Source: JBGPIT01 sp041485125
GTDB taxonomy: Bacteria > Desulfobacterota > Binatia > UTPRO1
Length of the DNA: 30,549 bases
Assembly: GCA_041485125.1 (NCBI GenBank)
Contig: JBGPIT010000013.1
Location: 1 to 30,549, forward strand
Direction: 5' to 3'
Position numbers and translations under genes: made by a program. Every line of letters starts with the position of its first letter. Position 1 is the first letter of the stretch. A model generated the notes under the pieces. It saw only the letters and a program-made list of their open reading frames with translations. It was not told the origin of the DNA and did no database searches. Positions 8,842 through 16,705 of this stretch are shown here, in pieces.

Positions 8842-10418
8842 TAGCGCTCCTCCGTCGCGGCGCCGAGACCGCCGAGCGCATGCCAGGCGACCGCGCCGTA
8901 GCGCGGCACCGCGCGAGCGATCTCGGTGAAGATCGCCGCCGGATCGAACGGCGCCGGCGGCAGCTCCATGCCGAGGCGGCGCGCGAGCGCGAGGAAGATC
9001 TCGCCGTCCGACGGTTGCTCGCCCGGATCGAGCGCACGGTTGATGCGCTGGACGCGGCCCTCGAAGTTGGTGAACGTCCCATCCTTCTCCGCGAAGGTGA
9101 GGCCCGGCAGGACGACGTGCGCAAGCTCGGCAAGCGGGTGCTCGTTCGAGGCGACCAGCACCAGCGTCTCGAGACGCGCGAAGAGCTCGGCGCTGTCGGC
9201 GCCCCACACCTCCCACGCGTCGGTGCCGGTCACGAGCAGGCCGCGGATCGTCCCGGCGCGGATGCCGTCGCGGATGTGCGCGAGCGCGGCACCGTCCGAG
9301 GTTCCGAGGCCGAGATCACGCGCGCCGCGACCGTTCGCCGCCTTCTCGGACTTGATCAGGAAATCGTCCGCGGGACCGAGGCGGATCGCGACGTCGTGCT
9401 GCGTCGTCCGCAAGCCGCCGGTGACGAGCTGGCGGAGCACGAAGAGCTCCTCGTTGGTGAGGTGCGGCGAGACGATCGCGCCGACGGCGTCGCCGCCGTG
9501 CACGCGGGTGAGGGCGCCGAGCGCGCGCGCCGCCGCGTCGAGCGCGTCGTCCCAGGCGACCGGCCGGGCGGAGCCGTCGGTGCGCGTCGACGGCTCGCGT
9601 AGGCGCCGTTCCTGGACGAAGTGGTAGTTCAGCCGGCCGTGATCGCACATCCAGGTGTCGTTCACGTGATCGTTCCGCCGCGGCAGGAAGCGGTACACCC
9701 GCCGGCGCGCGGTACCGATCTTGATGTTGCAGCCGTTGGCGCAGCTCGGGCAGACGCTCTCGGTCTCGTCGAGGAACCACACCCGCATCTTGTGATGGAA
9801 GTCGCTGCTCAGGAGCGCGCCCACCGGACAGATGTCGGCGGTGCAGATCGAGTAGTCGTTGGTCAGCGGCACGCCCGGATAGGTATCGATCACGGACCGG
9901 TCGGCCATGTTGAAGACCGCGAGCTCGCGGGTCTTGGTGATCTCGCTGCAGAAGCGGACGCAGCGCCGGCAGAGGATGCAGCGCTCCTGGTCGAGGACGA
10001 CGCGCGGACCGACGTCGACGCGCTTCAAGGCCTTCCGGCGCGGCTCGTGCGTGCGGGCTTCACGCGTGCCGTACTCGTAGGCGTAGTCCTGCAAGTAACA
10101 CTCGCCGGCCTGGTCGCAGATCGGACAGTCGAGCGGATGGTTCAGAAGCAGCAGCTCGAGCACGCCTTGACGCGCCTTCGCGACCTCCGCTCCCGCCGTG
10201 TCGACGACCATGCCGTCGCGCACGGGCGTGTTGCAGGAGATGGTGAGCTTCGGCATCCCCTCGACCTTGACCATGCACATGCGGCAGCTGCCGTCGATCG
10301 AGAGTTTGGGGTGGTAGCAGTAGTGCGGGATCTGGATGCCGTGATCGAGGAGCGCCGGCAGCAGCATGCTGCCGTCGGGCACCTCGAGGGGCATCCCGTC
10401 GACGGTGATCTTCGCCAT
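8841..10418 (-). CDS. nuoG: NADH-quinone oxidoreductase subunit G, short form
   Basis: The 75-kDa iron-sulfur subunit, 525 residues. The N-terminal ferredoxin domain has 2Fe-2S ligands C34/C45/C48/C62 and the His-ligated 4Fe-4S set H94/C98/C101/C107. The next domain has CILCRRCVRFC (147-157) and CTADICPVG (192-200). A further set, C223/C226/C230/C258, matches the off-pathway N7 cluster kept in some bacteria. The C-terminal molybdopterin-like domain is short, so the protein is clearly smaller than the ~900-residue E. coli form. ATG 10418 lies four bases after the nuoB stop. I see no sign of truncation by mutation, and the short form appears native. Confidence 0.95.
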   Translation of the reverse strand: MAKITVDGMPLEVPDGSMLLPALLDHGIQIPHYCYHPKLSIDGSCRMCMVKVEGMPKLTISCNTPVRDGMVVDTAGAEVAKARQGVLELLLLNHPLDCPICDQAGECYLQDYAYEYGTREARTHEPRRKALKRVDVGPRVVLDQERCILCRRCVRFCSEITKTRELAVFNMADRSVIDTYPGVPLTNDYSICTADICPVGALLSSDFHHKMRVWFLDETESVCPSCANGCNIKIGTARRRVYRFLPRRNDHVNDTWMCDHGRLNYHFVQERRLREPSTRTDGSARPVAWDDALDAAARALGALTRVHGGDAVGAIVSPHLTNEELFVLRQLVTGGLRTTQHDVAIRLGPADDFLIKSEKAANGRGARDLGLGTSDGAALAHIRDGIRAGTIRGLLVTGTDAWEVWGADSAELFARLETLVLVASNEHPLAELAHVVLPGLTFAEKDGTFTNFEGRVQRINRALDPGEQPSDGEIFLALARRLGMELPPAPFDPAAIFTEIARAVPRYGAVAWHALGGLGAATEER

Positions 10419-10422
10419 CGAG

Positions 10423-10992
10423 CTACGACTCGAGCGCGCGGCCGCTGCCATGACGGCCGCGGTACGGAACGCCGGGACGCTCGTTCTGCACCCGCTCCTG
10501 CAGCTTCATCAGGCCGTCGATCACCGCCTGCGGGTGCGGCGGGCAGCCGGGGATGTAGATGTCGACGGGAATGATCGTGTCGATGCCCTGCACGACGGCG
10601 TAGTTGTTGTAGGGCCCGCCCGAGCTCGTGCACGCGCCGAACGACATCACCCACTTCGGCTCACCCATCTGCTCGTACACGCGCTGCAGGATCGGCGCCT
10701 GACGGTGGGTGATCGTGCCGACGACCATCAAGAGATCGGCCTGGCGAGGCGTGAACCGCGGCAGCGCCGCACCGAAGCGGTCGAGATCGAAGCGCGGTCC
10801 GGCGACCGCCATGTACTCCATGCCGCAGCACGCGGTCACGAACGGATAGCTGAAGAAGGAGTACTTGCGCGCCCACTGGATCGCGTCGAGGAGTCGGCTG
10901 GTCGCGAAGGTGTCGCCGAGCGCGCGCGTCACCGCCGTCGTCTCGTCGTCGTCCGGATGTCGGCCGGCGACGAGAAATCGCTCTTCCTTCAT
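10423..10992 (-). CDS. nuoB: NADH-quinone oxidoreductase subunit B
   Basis: The 20-kDa subunit, 189 residues, carrying cluster N2 that reduces quinone. Ligands C55, C56 (TACCGMEY), C121 (GACTSSGG) and C150 (IPGCPPHP) are all present. The N-terminal ~25 residues are unusually acidic and variable (RHPDDDETT). The ATG at 10992 is chosen because the frame upstream reads as Arg/Ser-rich non-conserved sequence, and no strong ribosome-binding site is visible. It is the first complex I gene of the unit. NuoA, usually just before it, is not present. Confidence 0.95.
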   Translation of the reverse strand: MKEERFLVAGRHPDDDETTAVTRALGDTFATSRLLDAIQWARKYSFFSYPFVTACCGMEYMAVAGPRFDLDRFGAALPRFTPRQADLLMVVGTITHRQAPILQRVYEQMGEPKWVMSFGACTSSGGPYNNYAVVQGIDTIIPVDIYIPGCPPHPQAVIDGLMKLQERVQNERPGVPYRGRHGSGRALES

Positions 10993-11160
10993 CGCCGCCG
11001 TTCTACAGCGGATACCGGAAACTGGCAAAGGTGACCGCGCGCTCGCGACGCGGATGGGCGCGTGCGGAGACACGACCGCGGGCGATCGTCGCGAGCCGAG
11101 CGGAGACGTCGCGCGCGGCGACGAACGACGTGCGCCGGCGTACGCCGCGAGCGCGGCCGT

Positions 11161-11361
11161 TCACGTCGCGAGCGTGCGGTGCCGGGTCTCCGGAAGACTC
11201 ACGTCCGGTGGTTCGGTCGCGGCGCGCGGCTTCGCGCATCCGGGGATCTCGCAGCCGTTCCACACCGCGCATCCGGCGCAGCAGTACACCACGCCTTGGC
11301 GGCGCATACCGCGGTCGACCGCGATCGGACAGCCGCACCAGGGACAGAGAATGTTGGCCAC
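11161..11361 (-). CDS. Small cysteine-rich protein with metallothionein-like spacing
   Basis: A 66-residue protein from GTG 11361 with eight cysteines at 6, 9, 11, 27, 28, 31, 37 and 42. The core C-x2-C-x-C-x15-C-x3-C-x5-C-x4-C, with Tyr before C27 and Ala after C31, matches the spacing I recall for bacterial metallothioneins of the SmtA/BmtA type (C-x2-C-x-C-x15-C-x3-C-x10-C-x4-C), apart from a shorter central loop. The outermost cysteines of SmtA are missing. This suggests a Zn-binding protein that is either a reduced metallothionein or a related zinc-finger scaffold. The C-terminal 20 residues are cysteine-free. It lies 168 bases upstream of nuoB on the same strand. Confidence 0.65.
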   Translation of the reverse strand: MANILCPWCGCPIAVDRGMRRQGVVYCCAGCAVWNGCEIPGCAKPRAATEPPDVSLPETRHRTLAT

Positions 11362-11472
11362 GGCGCACCCATCTACTCGCGCGCCTGCCGGCGGTCAACG
11401 CTGTCCGACGCCGCGCGGTCATCGACCGATCGTGAGTTGCGCGGGTTCGCCTCGGCGTTCTAGGACTGTGGT

Positions 11473-12408
11473 GTGGATCTTCTGCTGCTCGCTGCCGGTG
11501 CGCTCGGTCTCGGTGCGTACACCTATCGACGGCCGACCAGGATCTTCAACCGACTGGTGTATGGCTCCTTGTACGCGCGCGGCTTCCGCTCGGTCCGGGT
11601 GCGCCTGCCGCACACCGATGTGCGCTGCTGGGTGGGCGGCAGCGGCGAGCCGCTCGTGTTCGTCCACGGATTCGGCACCGAGGCGGCGATCAACTGGCAC
11701 GGCCAGCTCCCGGCGGCGCGCCGCCGCTACCGCGTGATCGCGCCGGACCTGCCGGGATTCGGCGCCTCGCCGCCGCTTGCCGACGACCACTCGATCGCGG
11801 TGCAGGTGCGCTGCTTGCGCGACGTGCTCGATGCGCTCGGCGAGCAGCGGGTGCGGCTCGTCGGCCATTCGATGGGTGGTTGGATCAGTCTCGCGTTCGC
11901 GGCGGCGTTTCCCGAGCGCGTCACGCGCTTGATGTTGGTCGATTCGGGGGGTCTGCGCTTCGAGCCCGATTTGAGCCTGCGCGGCGCGCTCCTCCCCGAG
12001 TCGCTCGACGACGTGCGTCTCTTGATCGCCGCGAACTTTCACCGGCCGCCGCGATTGCCGCGCTTCGTCCTGCGCGACGTGATGCGGGTCGCGCAACGCG
12101 CGACGCATCGCACCCGCATCCTCGAAGGCCTGGTGTTTGGCGACCAGTTCCTCGACGAGCAGCTCGCGCGCATCACCGCGCCGACGCTCCTGGTGTGGGG
12201 ACGCGGCGACACGATCACACCGCTCGCCGTCGGCGAGCGCCTCGGCGCCGGCATCGCCGGCGCCGAGCTCGTCGTCTTCGACGACTGCGCGCACAGTCCG
12301 AACATCGAGCAGTCGCGCCGCTTCAATCGCGTGATGCTCGACTTCCAGGCGCGCGACCTCGACCGCTCGGCGGCGCGACCAGCCGCCGCGCTCGCCGCAA
12401 GCGCGTGA
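11473..12408 (+). CDS. Alpha/beta hydrolase with N-terminal membrane segment
   Basis: A 311-residue alpha/beta hydrolase. The oxyanion-hole motif VHGFG (64-68), nucleophile elbow GHSMGG (S133), acid D246 in WGRGDTITP and catalytic H274 in CAHSPN complete the triad. The first ~17 residues (LLLLAAGALGLGAY) are hydrophobic and may anchor it in the inner membrane. The GTG at 11473 has AGGA seven bases upstream. A lid segment of ~60 residues (PDLSLRGALL to RILEGLVF) separates the core strands, as in lipases, esterases and C-C hydrolases. The substrate cannot be told from the sequence. Confidence 0.88.
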   Translation: MDLLLLAAGALGLGAYTYRRPTRIFNRLVYGSLYARGFRSVRVRLPHTDVRCWVGGSGEPLVFVHGFGTEAAINWHGQLPAARRRYRVIAPDLPGFGASPPLADDHSIAVQVRCLRDVLDALGEQRVRLVGHSMGGWISLAFAAAFPERVTRLMLVDSGGLRFEPDLSLRGALLPESLDDVRLLIAANFHRPPRLPRFVLRDVMRVAQRATHRTRILEGLVFGDQFLDEQLARITAPTLLVWGRGDTITPLAVGERLGAGIAGAELVVFDDCAHSPNIEQSRRFNRVMLDFQARDLDRSAARPAAALAASA

Positions 12409-12468
12409 CCCGCGGCCGCCGAGCCTCGTGGAGCCCGCGATTCATGCGGGTTCCCGCGTCGCGCGTTC

Positions 12469-12498
12469 TTGACAGGTTCCCAAAGACTGCCCTAGGGT
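12469..12498 (+). promoter_or_regulatory. Housekeeping sigma promoter of the HU gene
   Basis: A perfect -35 TTGACA (12469-12474), an 18-base spacer and TAGGGT (12493-12498). The -10 keeps the key T, A and final T. The start is predicted near 12505, giving a leader of about 34 bases with ribosome-binding site AGAGGGGGAG just before the ATG. Confidence 0.75.
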
Positions 12499-12538
12499 GC
12501 GCCTTCATTTTGATCCATCACACAGAGGGGGAGTGCAC

Positions 12539-12823
12539 ATGACGAAGACACAGCTGGTTGGGAAGTTGGCGGAGGACACGGGCATCTCCAAGAAGCAAGC
12601 CGAGGAGGTGCTGCTCGCGCTCGTCGACACCGTTCGCAAGGCGATCAAGAAGGGCGACACGGTGAAGATTCCAGATCTCGGCGGCTGGCGCCTGCGCTCG
12701 ATGAAGGCGCGCATGGGCCGCAATCCCCAGACGGGCGAAGCGATCAAGATTCCCGCCCGCAAGAAGGTCGGCTTCACGGTCGCGAAGAGCTTCAAGATGT
12801 CGGTTCTCGGCGCGAAGAAGTAA
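12539..12823 (+). CDS. HU/IHF-family DNA-binding protein
   Basis: A 94-residue nucleoid protein of the HU/IHF fold. Helices 1-2 (TKTQLVGKLAEDTGISKKQAEEVLLALVDTV), strands with IPDLGGWRL, and the DNA-bending arm with RNPQTGEAIKIPA are all present. The arm proline that intercalates in HU/IHF is kept. The ATG at 12539 follows a strong purine-rich ribosome-binding site and a good promoter, so the gene is likely highly expressed as a single-gene transcript. The C-terminus ends in KK. Whether it is the main HU or a paralog cannot be told here. Confidence 0.95.
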   Translation: MTKTQLVGKLAEDTGISKKQAEEVLLALVDTVRKAIKKGDTVKIPDLGGWRLRSMKARMGRNPQTGEAIKIPARKKVGFTVAKSFKMSVLGAKK

Positions 12824-12850
12824 CCGCGCCGTTCCGGCGCGCGGGTCGAC

Positions 12851-12908
12851 GGCCCCGGGCTCCCCGGGGCCAGACGGCGACGAAGCCGGCGTCAGGACGC
12901 CGGCTTTT
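12851..12908 (+). terminator. Tandem hairpins ending the HU transcript
   Basis: Two hairpins follow the HU stop. The first is GGCCCCGG/CCGGGGCC (12851-12871). The second has a perfect 10-bp stem AAGCCGGCGT/ACGCCGGCTT with loop CAGG (12883-12906), running into a short T run (12905-12908). The T tract is weak, as is common in GC-rich genomes. The second stem also contains the stop codon of the opposite-strand small gene. Confidence 0.65.
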
Positions 12909-13056
12909 GCCTGTCGAGCAGTCGCACGTTGCTGGCGCGAACGACCTTCCGTAGCCCCTGCGGCGTCACCATCGTGATGGTCTCGCCGTTGATCTCGATG
13001 ATCGTGAACGGTCCGGGGTGGGAGGTCGTCACGACCACATCTCCGATTTTCAGCAT
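12892..13056 (-). CDS. 54-residue SH3/KOW-like small protein
   Basis: A short gene, ATG 13056 to TGA 12892. The ribosome-binding site AGGAG lies seven bases before the ATG. The protein is rich in beta strands: KIGDVVVTTS, PFTIIEINGETITMVTP, LRKVVRASNVRLLD. A G-D-V near the start and repeated short strands recall small SH3-barrel/KOW-like domains found in ribosomal, regulatory and YodC-type proteins. The function is unknown. The strong ribosome-binding site, the protein-like composition and a clean reading between two neighbours support it as real. It is divergent from the CPBP protease gene with only 35 bases between the starts, and its end lies in the HU terminator. Confidence 0.65.
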   Translation of the reverse strand: MLKIGDVVVTTSHPGPFTIIEINGETITMVTPQGLRKVVRASNVRLLDRQKPAS

Positions 13057-13091
13057 TCCCGACTCCTGGGGGCGAGCACCGCGGTCCCGGC

Positions 13092-13781
13092 GTGCGTGAG
13101 TTCTCCGCGCCGTGGCGCGCGCTGCTCGCGTATGTCCTGCTGGCGGCCGTGCTCACGGTCACGGTCGCGCTGCCGATCGCGTCGGCCTGGCGTGGGCTGC
13201 CGGCCCGCGTCGACGCGCTGAGCCCCGTCGGCCTCTTCGCCGGCCAGGCGATCCTCGCCGCGTTCCTGACGCTTTGGTTCGTTCTCCAAGATCGGCTGCG
13301 GCTGCGCGAGTTCCTTCACGTCGCGCGTGGACGGTGGGCGGCCCGCGTCGCGAGCGGCGTCGGCATCGGCGCCGCCGGATGGGTGGTGACGATCGCGGCG
13401 ATGGGACTCCTCGCGGCCGTCGCGCGCGGCGCCGACGTCGAGCCGCAGCAGGGCTTCGCCGACATTGTGTTTTGGCTCGCGACTCGCCCGCTGGGGCTCC
13501 GGCTGCTGCTGATCGCCGCGGCGATGACGGTCGAGGAGGCCTTCTTTCGCGCCTTCCTTCAGCCCCGTTTCGGCTGGCTCACGGCGACGCTCTGTTTCGC
13601 GCTGGCTCACGTCGGCTACGGCTCGCCGATCATGGGCGGCGGCGTGCTCGTGATCGGCGGCATTTTGGGCCGGACGTTTCGGCGACATGACGACCTGGTG
13701 GTGTGTGCCGTCGCGCATGGAGTGTTCGACGCGATTCAATTGCTGATCGTGCTTCCGATCGTCGCAGCGCAGCTCCAATGA
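13092..13781 (+). CDS. CPBP-family intramembrane metalloprotease
   Basis: A 229-residue protein with about six to seven hydrophobic segments. The CPBP (CAAX protease/Abi) motifs are present: EEAFFR (motif 1, EExxxR), FALAH (motif 2, FxxxH) and HGVFD (motif 3, HxxxD/N). These residues form the metal and catalytic site buried in the membrane. Bacterial members act in bacteriocin self-immunity, protein maturation or unknown proteolysis, and the context gives no clue to the target. The start is GTG 13092, with no strong ribosome-binding site visible. Confidence 0.85.
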   Translation: MREFSAPWRALLAYVLLAAVLTVTVALPIASAWRGLPARVDALSPVGLFAGQAILAAFLTLWFVLQDRLRLREFLHVARGRWAARVASGVGIGAAGWVVTIAAMGLLAAVARGADVEPQQGFADIVFWLATRPLGLRLLLIAAAMTVEEAFFRAFLQPRFGWLTATLCFALAHVGYGSPIMGGGVLVIGGILGRTFRRHDDLVVCAVAHGVFDAIQLLIVLPIVAAQLQ

Positions 13782-13896
13782 TACGGAGGAACGCTCAGCC
13801 GCGCGCGATTCGTGCATCGTTGCAGCGCTCGACCATCGCGCGGAGTGCGAATATTCGAAGCCTCTCGTGGCATTTTTATTGCTGATCGTGCCGCGA

Positions 13897-13965
13897 GCGG
13901 AGGGAATGCCTTCCACCGCCTCACCCGCTCGAAGCACTCACCCCTCCCCGCGGCATTCCCTCCGC
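13897..13965. repeat. 14-bp perfect inverted repeat between convergent genes
   Basis: GCGGAGGGAATGCC (13897-13910) and GGCATTCCCTCCGC (13952-13965) are exact reverse complements separated by 41 bases. They lie between the CPBP gene (ends 13781) and the reverse gene ending at 14006. The loop contains CCGCTCG (13925-13931), which could instead pair with CGAGCGG (13894-13900). Possible roles are a bidirectional transcript end, a palindromic extragenic repeat or a small non-coding element. Confidence 0.6.
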
Positions 13966-14005
13966 CCCCCTCTTCGACAACTCCCATCGCCACCGGCACG
14001 CGCGG

Positions 14006-14374
14006 TCAACGAAGCTCGAAAGTGAACGGTAGGCGCCACTCCCATTTGCGCCGTTTTTGATCACGTACGCTGATCGACAGCTCGCCCGCTTGCGCGCGAA
14101 GCGGCGCATCGAGCGTGACCGTCCATTCCACCGCGTCGTCCTTGCTCGCACCCTTGCCGAGTCGCACGTCCCGCCACTCCACGGGCACCTCGAGGGGAAT
14201 ACGCCGGTAGCCGGCGATCACCATCATCTCGACCTCGGACAGCTCGGCGTCGCTTCCCTCGTTGGTGAGCGTGAGACGGCCCGCGACGGCGATCTCGCGG
14301 GCGAACTCGTCGCTGTGCGCATGCGAAGGCGCAAATCGCGCGTCCAGCTTGGGGCGTTGAAAGAGACCGAGCAT
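14006..14374 (-). CDS. Hypothetical beta-rich protein, 122 residues
   Basis: The start at ATG 14374 is well supported by GGAGG seven bases upstream. The protein alternates charged and hydrophobic residues in strand-like blocks (EIAVAGRLTLTNEG, AELSEVEMMVIAGYRRIPLEV, DAVEWTVTLDAPL, GELSISVRD, EWRLPFTFEL), consistent with an all-beta sandwich. It is loosely reminiscent of arrestin-like Spo0M proteins, but I would not assign that family. It has no signal peptide, membrane segment or cysteine. It is convergent with the CPBP gene and divergent from rhlB. Confidence 0.7.
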   Translation of the reverse strand: MLGLFQRPKLDARFAPSHAHSDEFAREIAVAGRLTLTNEGSDAELSEVEMMVIAGYRRIPLEVPVEWRDVRLGKGASKDDAVEWTVTLDAPLRAQAGELSISVRDQKRRKWEWRLPFTFELR

Positions 14375-14559
14375 CGAACGTCCTCCACCCGAGCAGCGTT
14401 GTGGGGCGCGCTTTTAGACCGCGCACCCCGACGGGTGTCAAGCGCGGTTGCGGCACGCGGCGAGCACGTCGCGCGCGTCCGCCGATCGCCCGCGTCACGC
14501 GTGCGACGGCCGGCGCTTCTTGCACCCGTGCGCTGCATGTGAAACGGTTTCCGTGCGCC

Positions 14560-15951
14560 GTGACAGAGCAGAACGGTCCGAACGCTCCGCCCATCGAGGC
14601 CCCGCAGGGCATCTCCTTCGAGCACTTCGCGCTGCCCGAGTCGGTTCGCGCGGGGCTTGCCGACGCCGGCTTCTCGCATTGCACGCCGATCCAAGAACGC
14701 GTGCTGCCCCTGTCCCTCGCGGGGCGTGACGTCGCCGGGCAGGCCCAAACTGGAACCGGCAAGACCGCCGCGTTTCTCGTCACCCTGTTCACGCGGCTCT
14801 TGGGGTCCGGTCATCCCGGGGTCGTCGGCGCGCCGCGCGCGCTCGTCATCGCGCCGACGCGCGAGCTGGTGGTGCAGATCGCGGCGGATGCGGTCGTGCT
14901 CGGACGGCACACCGGGCTCACCGTGCACGCGGTGTACGGTGGCATCGACTATCGGAAGCAACGCGACCGTCTCGAGGAGTCGCTCGACATCCTCATCGGC
15001 ACACCTGGGCGGCTGATCGACTACCTGAAGCAGCGCACCTATCGCCTCGACCGCACCGAGGCGCTGGTGATCGACGAAGCCGATCGCATGTTCGACATGG
15101 GCTTCATCCGCGATCTGCGGTTCCTGCTGCGCCGCCTGCCGCCGTTCGACCGGCGGCAATCGATGCTCTTCTCGGCGACGTTGTCCTGGGACGTGATGGA
15201 GCTCGCGTACGAGTTCATGAACGATCCCGAGCGCGTCACCATCGCACCGGAGCAAGTGACCGCCGTCAACGTCGAGCATCACGTGCTGCACGTCGGCAAC
15301 GACGAGAAGCTCGGGATGATGCTCGGGCTCCTACGGCGCGAGGCGGGCAATCGGATCCTGGTGTTCACCAACATGAAGCGGACCGCGGAGGATCTCGTCG
15401 AGAACCTGCAAGCGAACGGCTTCGAGGCGGGCGCGATCACCGGCGACATCGAGCAGCGGCGGCGCCTGAAGCTCCTCGACGACTTCAAGGAAGGTCGGCT
15501 GCCGATGTTGATCGCGACCGACGTCGCCTCGCGCGGCCTGCACATCGGTGGCGTCACCCACGTGATCAACTACGACCTGCCGCAGGACCCCGAGGATTAC
15601 GTGCACCGCATCGGCCGCACCGCGCGCGCCGGCGCGTCGGGGCGGGCAATCAGTCTCGTCTGCGAGGACTACGCCGAGTCACTCGAGGCGATCGAGCGGT
15701 TCATCGGCTTCAAGCTCCCGTACGAAATTCCCGACCACGATCTGTTCGTCGCGCCGACGTACGTGCACCGTCGGCGCACCCGCGGGACTCGTGGCCGCCG
15801 TCCGACGGAGTGGCCGCGCGACGGAGAGCGCAGGCGGAGCACACCCGTCCCGGCGAAGACCACGGCGCCTACCGCGATCGACAAGCCCGCCGCGTCGTCA
15901 CGACCGCGACGACGGCGGCGCCGCCGCGGCACGCCCGTACGCGCCGAGTAG
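14560..15951 (+). CDS. rhlB: DEAD-box ATP-dependent RNA helicase RhlB
   Basis: A 463-residue helicase. Motifs in order are the Q motif CTPIQ (41-45), motif I AQTGTGKT (62-69), Ia PTREL, TPGRL, DEAD (172-175), SAT, the motif IV region LVFTNMKRT, and motifs V/VI in ATDVASRGLHI and YVHRIGRTARAGASG. The wording of many stretches (SLAGRDVAGQAQTGTGKT, ILIGTPGRLIDY, MLFSATLSWDVMELA, GLHIGGVTHVINYDLP) follows RhlB more than RhlE or CsdA. The C-terminal ~60 residues are Arg-rich, as in RhlB, for RNA or RNase E contact. RhlB unwinds RNA in mRNA decay. The GTG at 14560 is chosen just before the conserved start. GTG 14539 is an alternative, and neither has a clear ribosome-binding site. Confidence 0.92.
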   Translation: MTEQNGPNAPPIEAPQGISFEHFALPESVRAGLADAGFSHCTPIQERVLPLSLAGRDVAGQAQTGTGKTAAFLVTLFTRLLGSGHPGVVGAPRALVIAPTRELVVQIAADAVVLGRHTGLTVHAVYGGIDYRKQRDRLEESLDILIGTPGRLIDYLKQRTYRLDRTEALVIDEADRMFDMGFIRDLRFLLRRLPPFDRRQSMLFSATLSWDVMELAYEFMNDPERVTIAPEQVTAVNVEHHVLHVGNDEKLGMMLGLLRREAGNRILVFTNMKRTAEDLVENLQANGFEAGAITGDIEQRRRLKLLDDFKEGRLPMLIATDVASRGLHIGGVTHVINYDLPQDPEDYVHRIGRTARAGASGRAISLVCEDYAESLEAIERFIGFKLPYEIPDHDLFVAPTYVHRRRTRGTRGRRPTEWPRDGERRRSTPVPAKTTAPTAIDKPAASSRPRRRRRRRGTPVRAE

Positions 15952-16238
15952 CGTGCCCACCCGCCCGATGCCGGGCGACGTGCGCAGCAACACGGTCCGA
16001 CGGCAAACGGCGGCTGTCGCTATTGCGACATAATCCGCAACGGCGATCGCGACATTTGCGCAATCAATATGATGGATTCTAAGCCTGGCGCCGCGGAACG
16101 TCGCTCATGTGCACCAGATTGATACACGGCGCCGGCATGACGGTGGGCGACCGCTCCGCGAATGGGGTTCGCCACACTCGCAGGACATAGCTGGAGCGTC
16201 GCCTTCACCGCGGCGACGCAAGGCGCGACGCTGACTGA
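15952..16238. other. Intergenic region between convergent rhlB and RRM genes
   Basis: No coding frame is convincing. A short hairpin, TGTCGC-TATT-GCGACA (16015-16030), lies 64 bases after rhlB but lacks a T run. An imperfect GC-rich hairpin near 16199-16222 could end the RRM transcript. Around 16025-16080 the DNA is locally AT-richer than its surroundings. Confidence 0.4.
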
Positions 16239-16562
16239 CTACCAGCGACGGCCGCCGCCGCCACCACCACCACCGCGCTCGCCGCGGTCACCGCGGTCAC
16301 CGCCGCCGCGATTGTCGCGCGGTTTAGCCTCGTTCACTTTGAGGCTACGACCCTTCATTTGAAAGTCGTTGAACTGCCCGATGGCGGCCTGTGCGCCATC
16401 GTCGGAGCTCATTTCGACGAACCCGAAGCCGCGCGACTGGCCCGAAAAACGGTCCGTGATGATGTTGGCCGAGACGACCTCACCGGCTTGCGAGAACAAA
16501 TCCGTGAGCTCCTGCGAGGTCACATTGAACGGTAAATTGCCTACGTACAGCTTGGTGCCCAT
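16239..16562 (-). CDS. RNA-binding protein with one RRM and Gly-rich tail
   Basis: A 107-residue protein. One RNA recognition motif spans residues 3-80, with RNP2 LYVGNL (5-10) and RNP1 RGFGFVEM (44-51), so the aromatic RNA-stacking positions are kept. A Gly/Arg/Asp-rich tail follows (RDNRGGGDRGDRGERGGGG). This is the architecture of bacterial and cyanobacterial Rbp proteins, often linked to cold response or mRNA localisation. ATG 16562 has GGAGGA just upstream. The tail is encoded by GGN repeats. Confidence 0.93.
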   Translation of the reverse strand: MGTKLYVGNLPFNVTSQELTDLFSQAGEVVSANIITDRFSGQSRGFGFVEMSSDDGAQAAIGQFNDFQMKGRSLKVNEAKPRDNRGGGDRGDRGERGGGGGGGGRRW

Positions 16563-16705
16563 CGTTCCTCCAGATGCAAGAACCGCGCGGCGCGAGGACG
16601 GAACAAGTATGACTGGTGGGTCGCTCTTACCCCGACTGGTTCGGTAGCCTGGGCGGGGACACTAGGCCTGCGGTTTCGCGATGTCAAATAAAAAATGCTC
16701 AGGGT

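Noticed and set aside
11031..11435. Plus-strand open frames between nuoB and the hydrolase
   Set aside because: Arg/Ser-rich, without domains or ribosome-binding sites. The opposite-strand cysteine-rich gene explains part of the region better.
13703..13885. Small plus-strand open frame past the CPBP gene
   Set aside because: Mostly overlaps the CPBP gene in another frame. Arg/Ser-rich with no ribosome-binding site.
16015..16030. Hairpin TGTCGC-TATT-GCGACA after rhlB as a terminator
   Set aside because: Only six pairs, no T run and 64 bases from the stop. Too weak to call.
16245..16315. Trinucleotide-like tandem repeat (CCG/CCA runs and CGCGGTCAC copies)
   Set aside because: It encodes the Gly/Arg-rich tail of the RRM protein, so it is not an independent repeat element.
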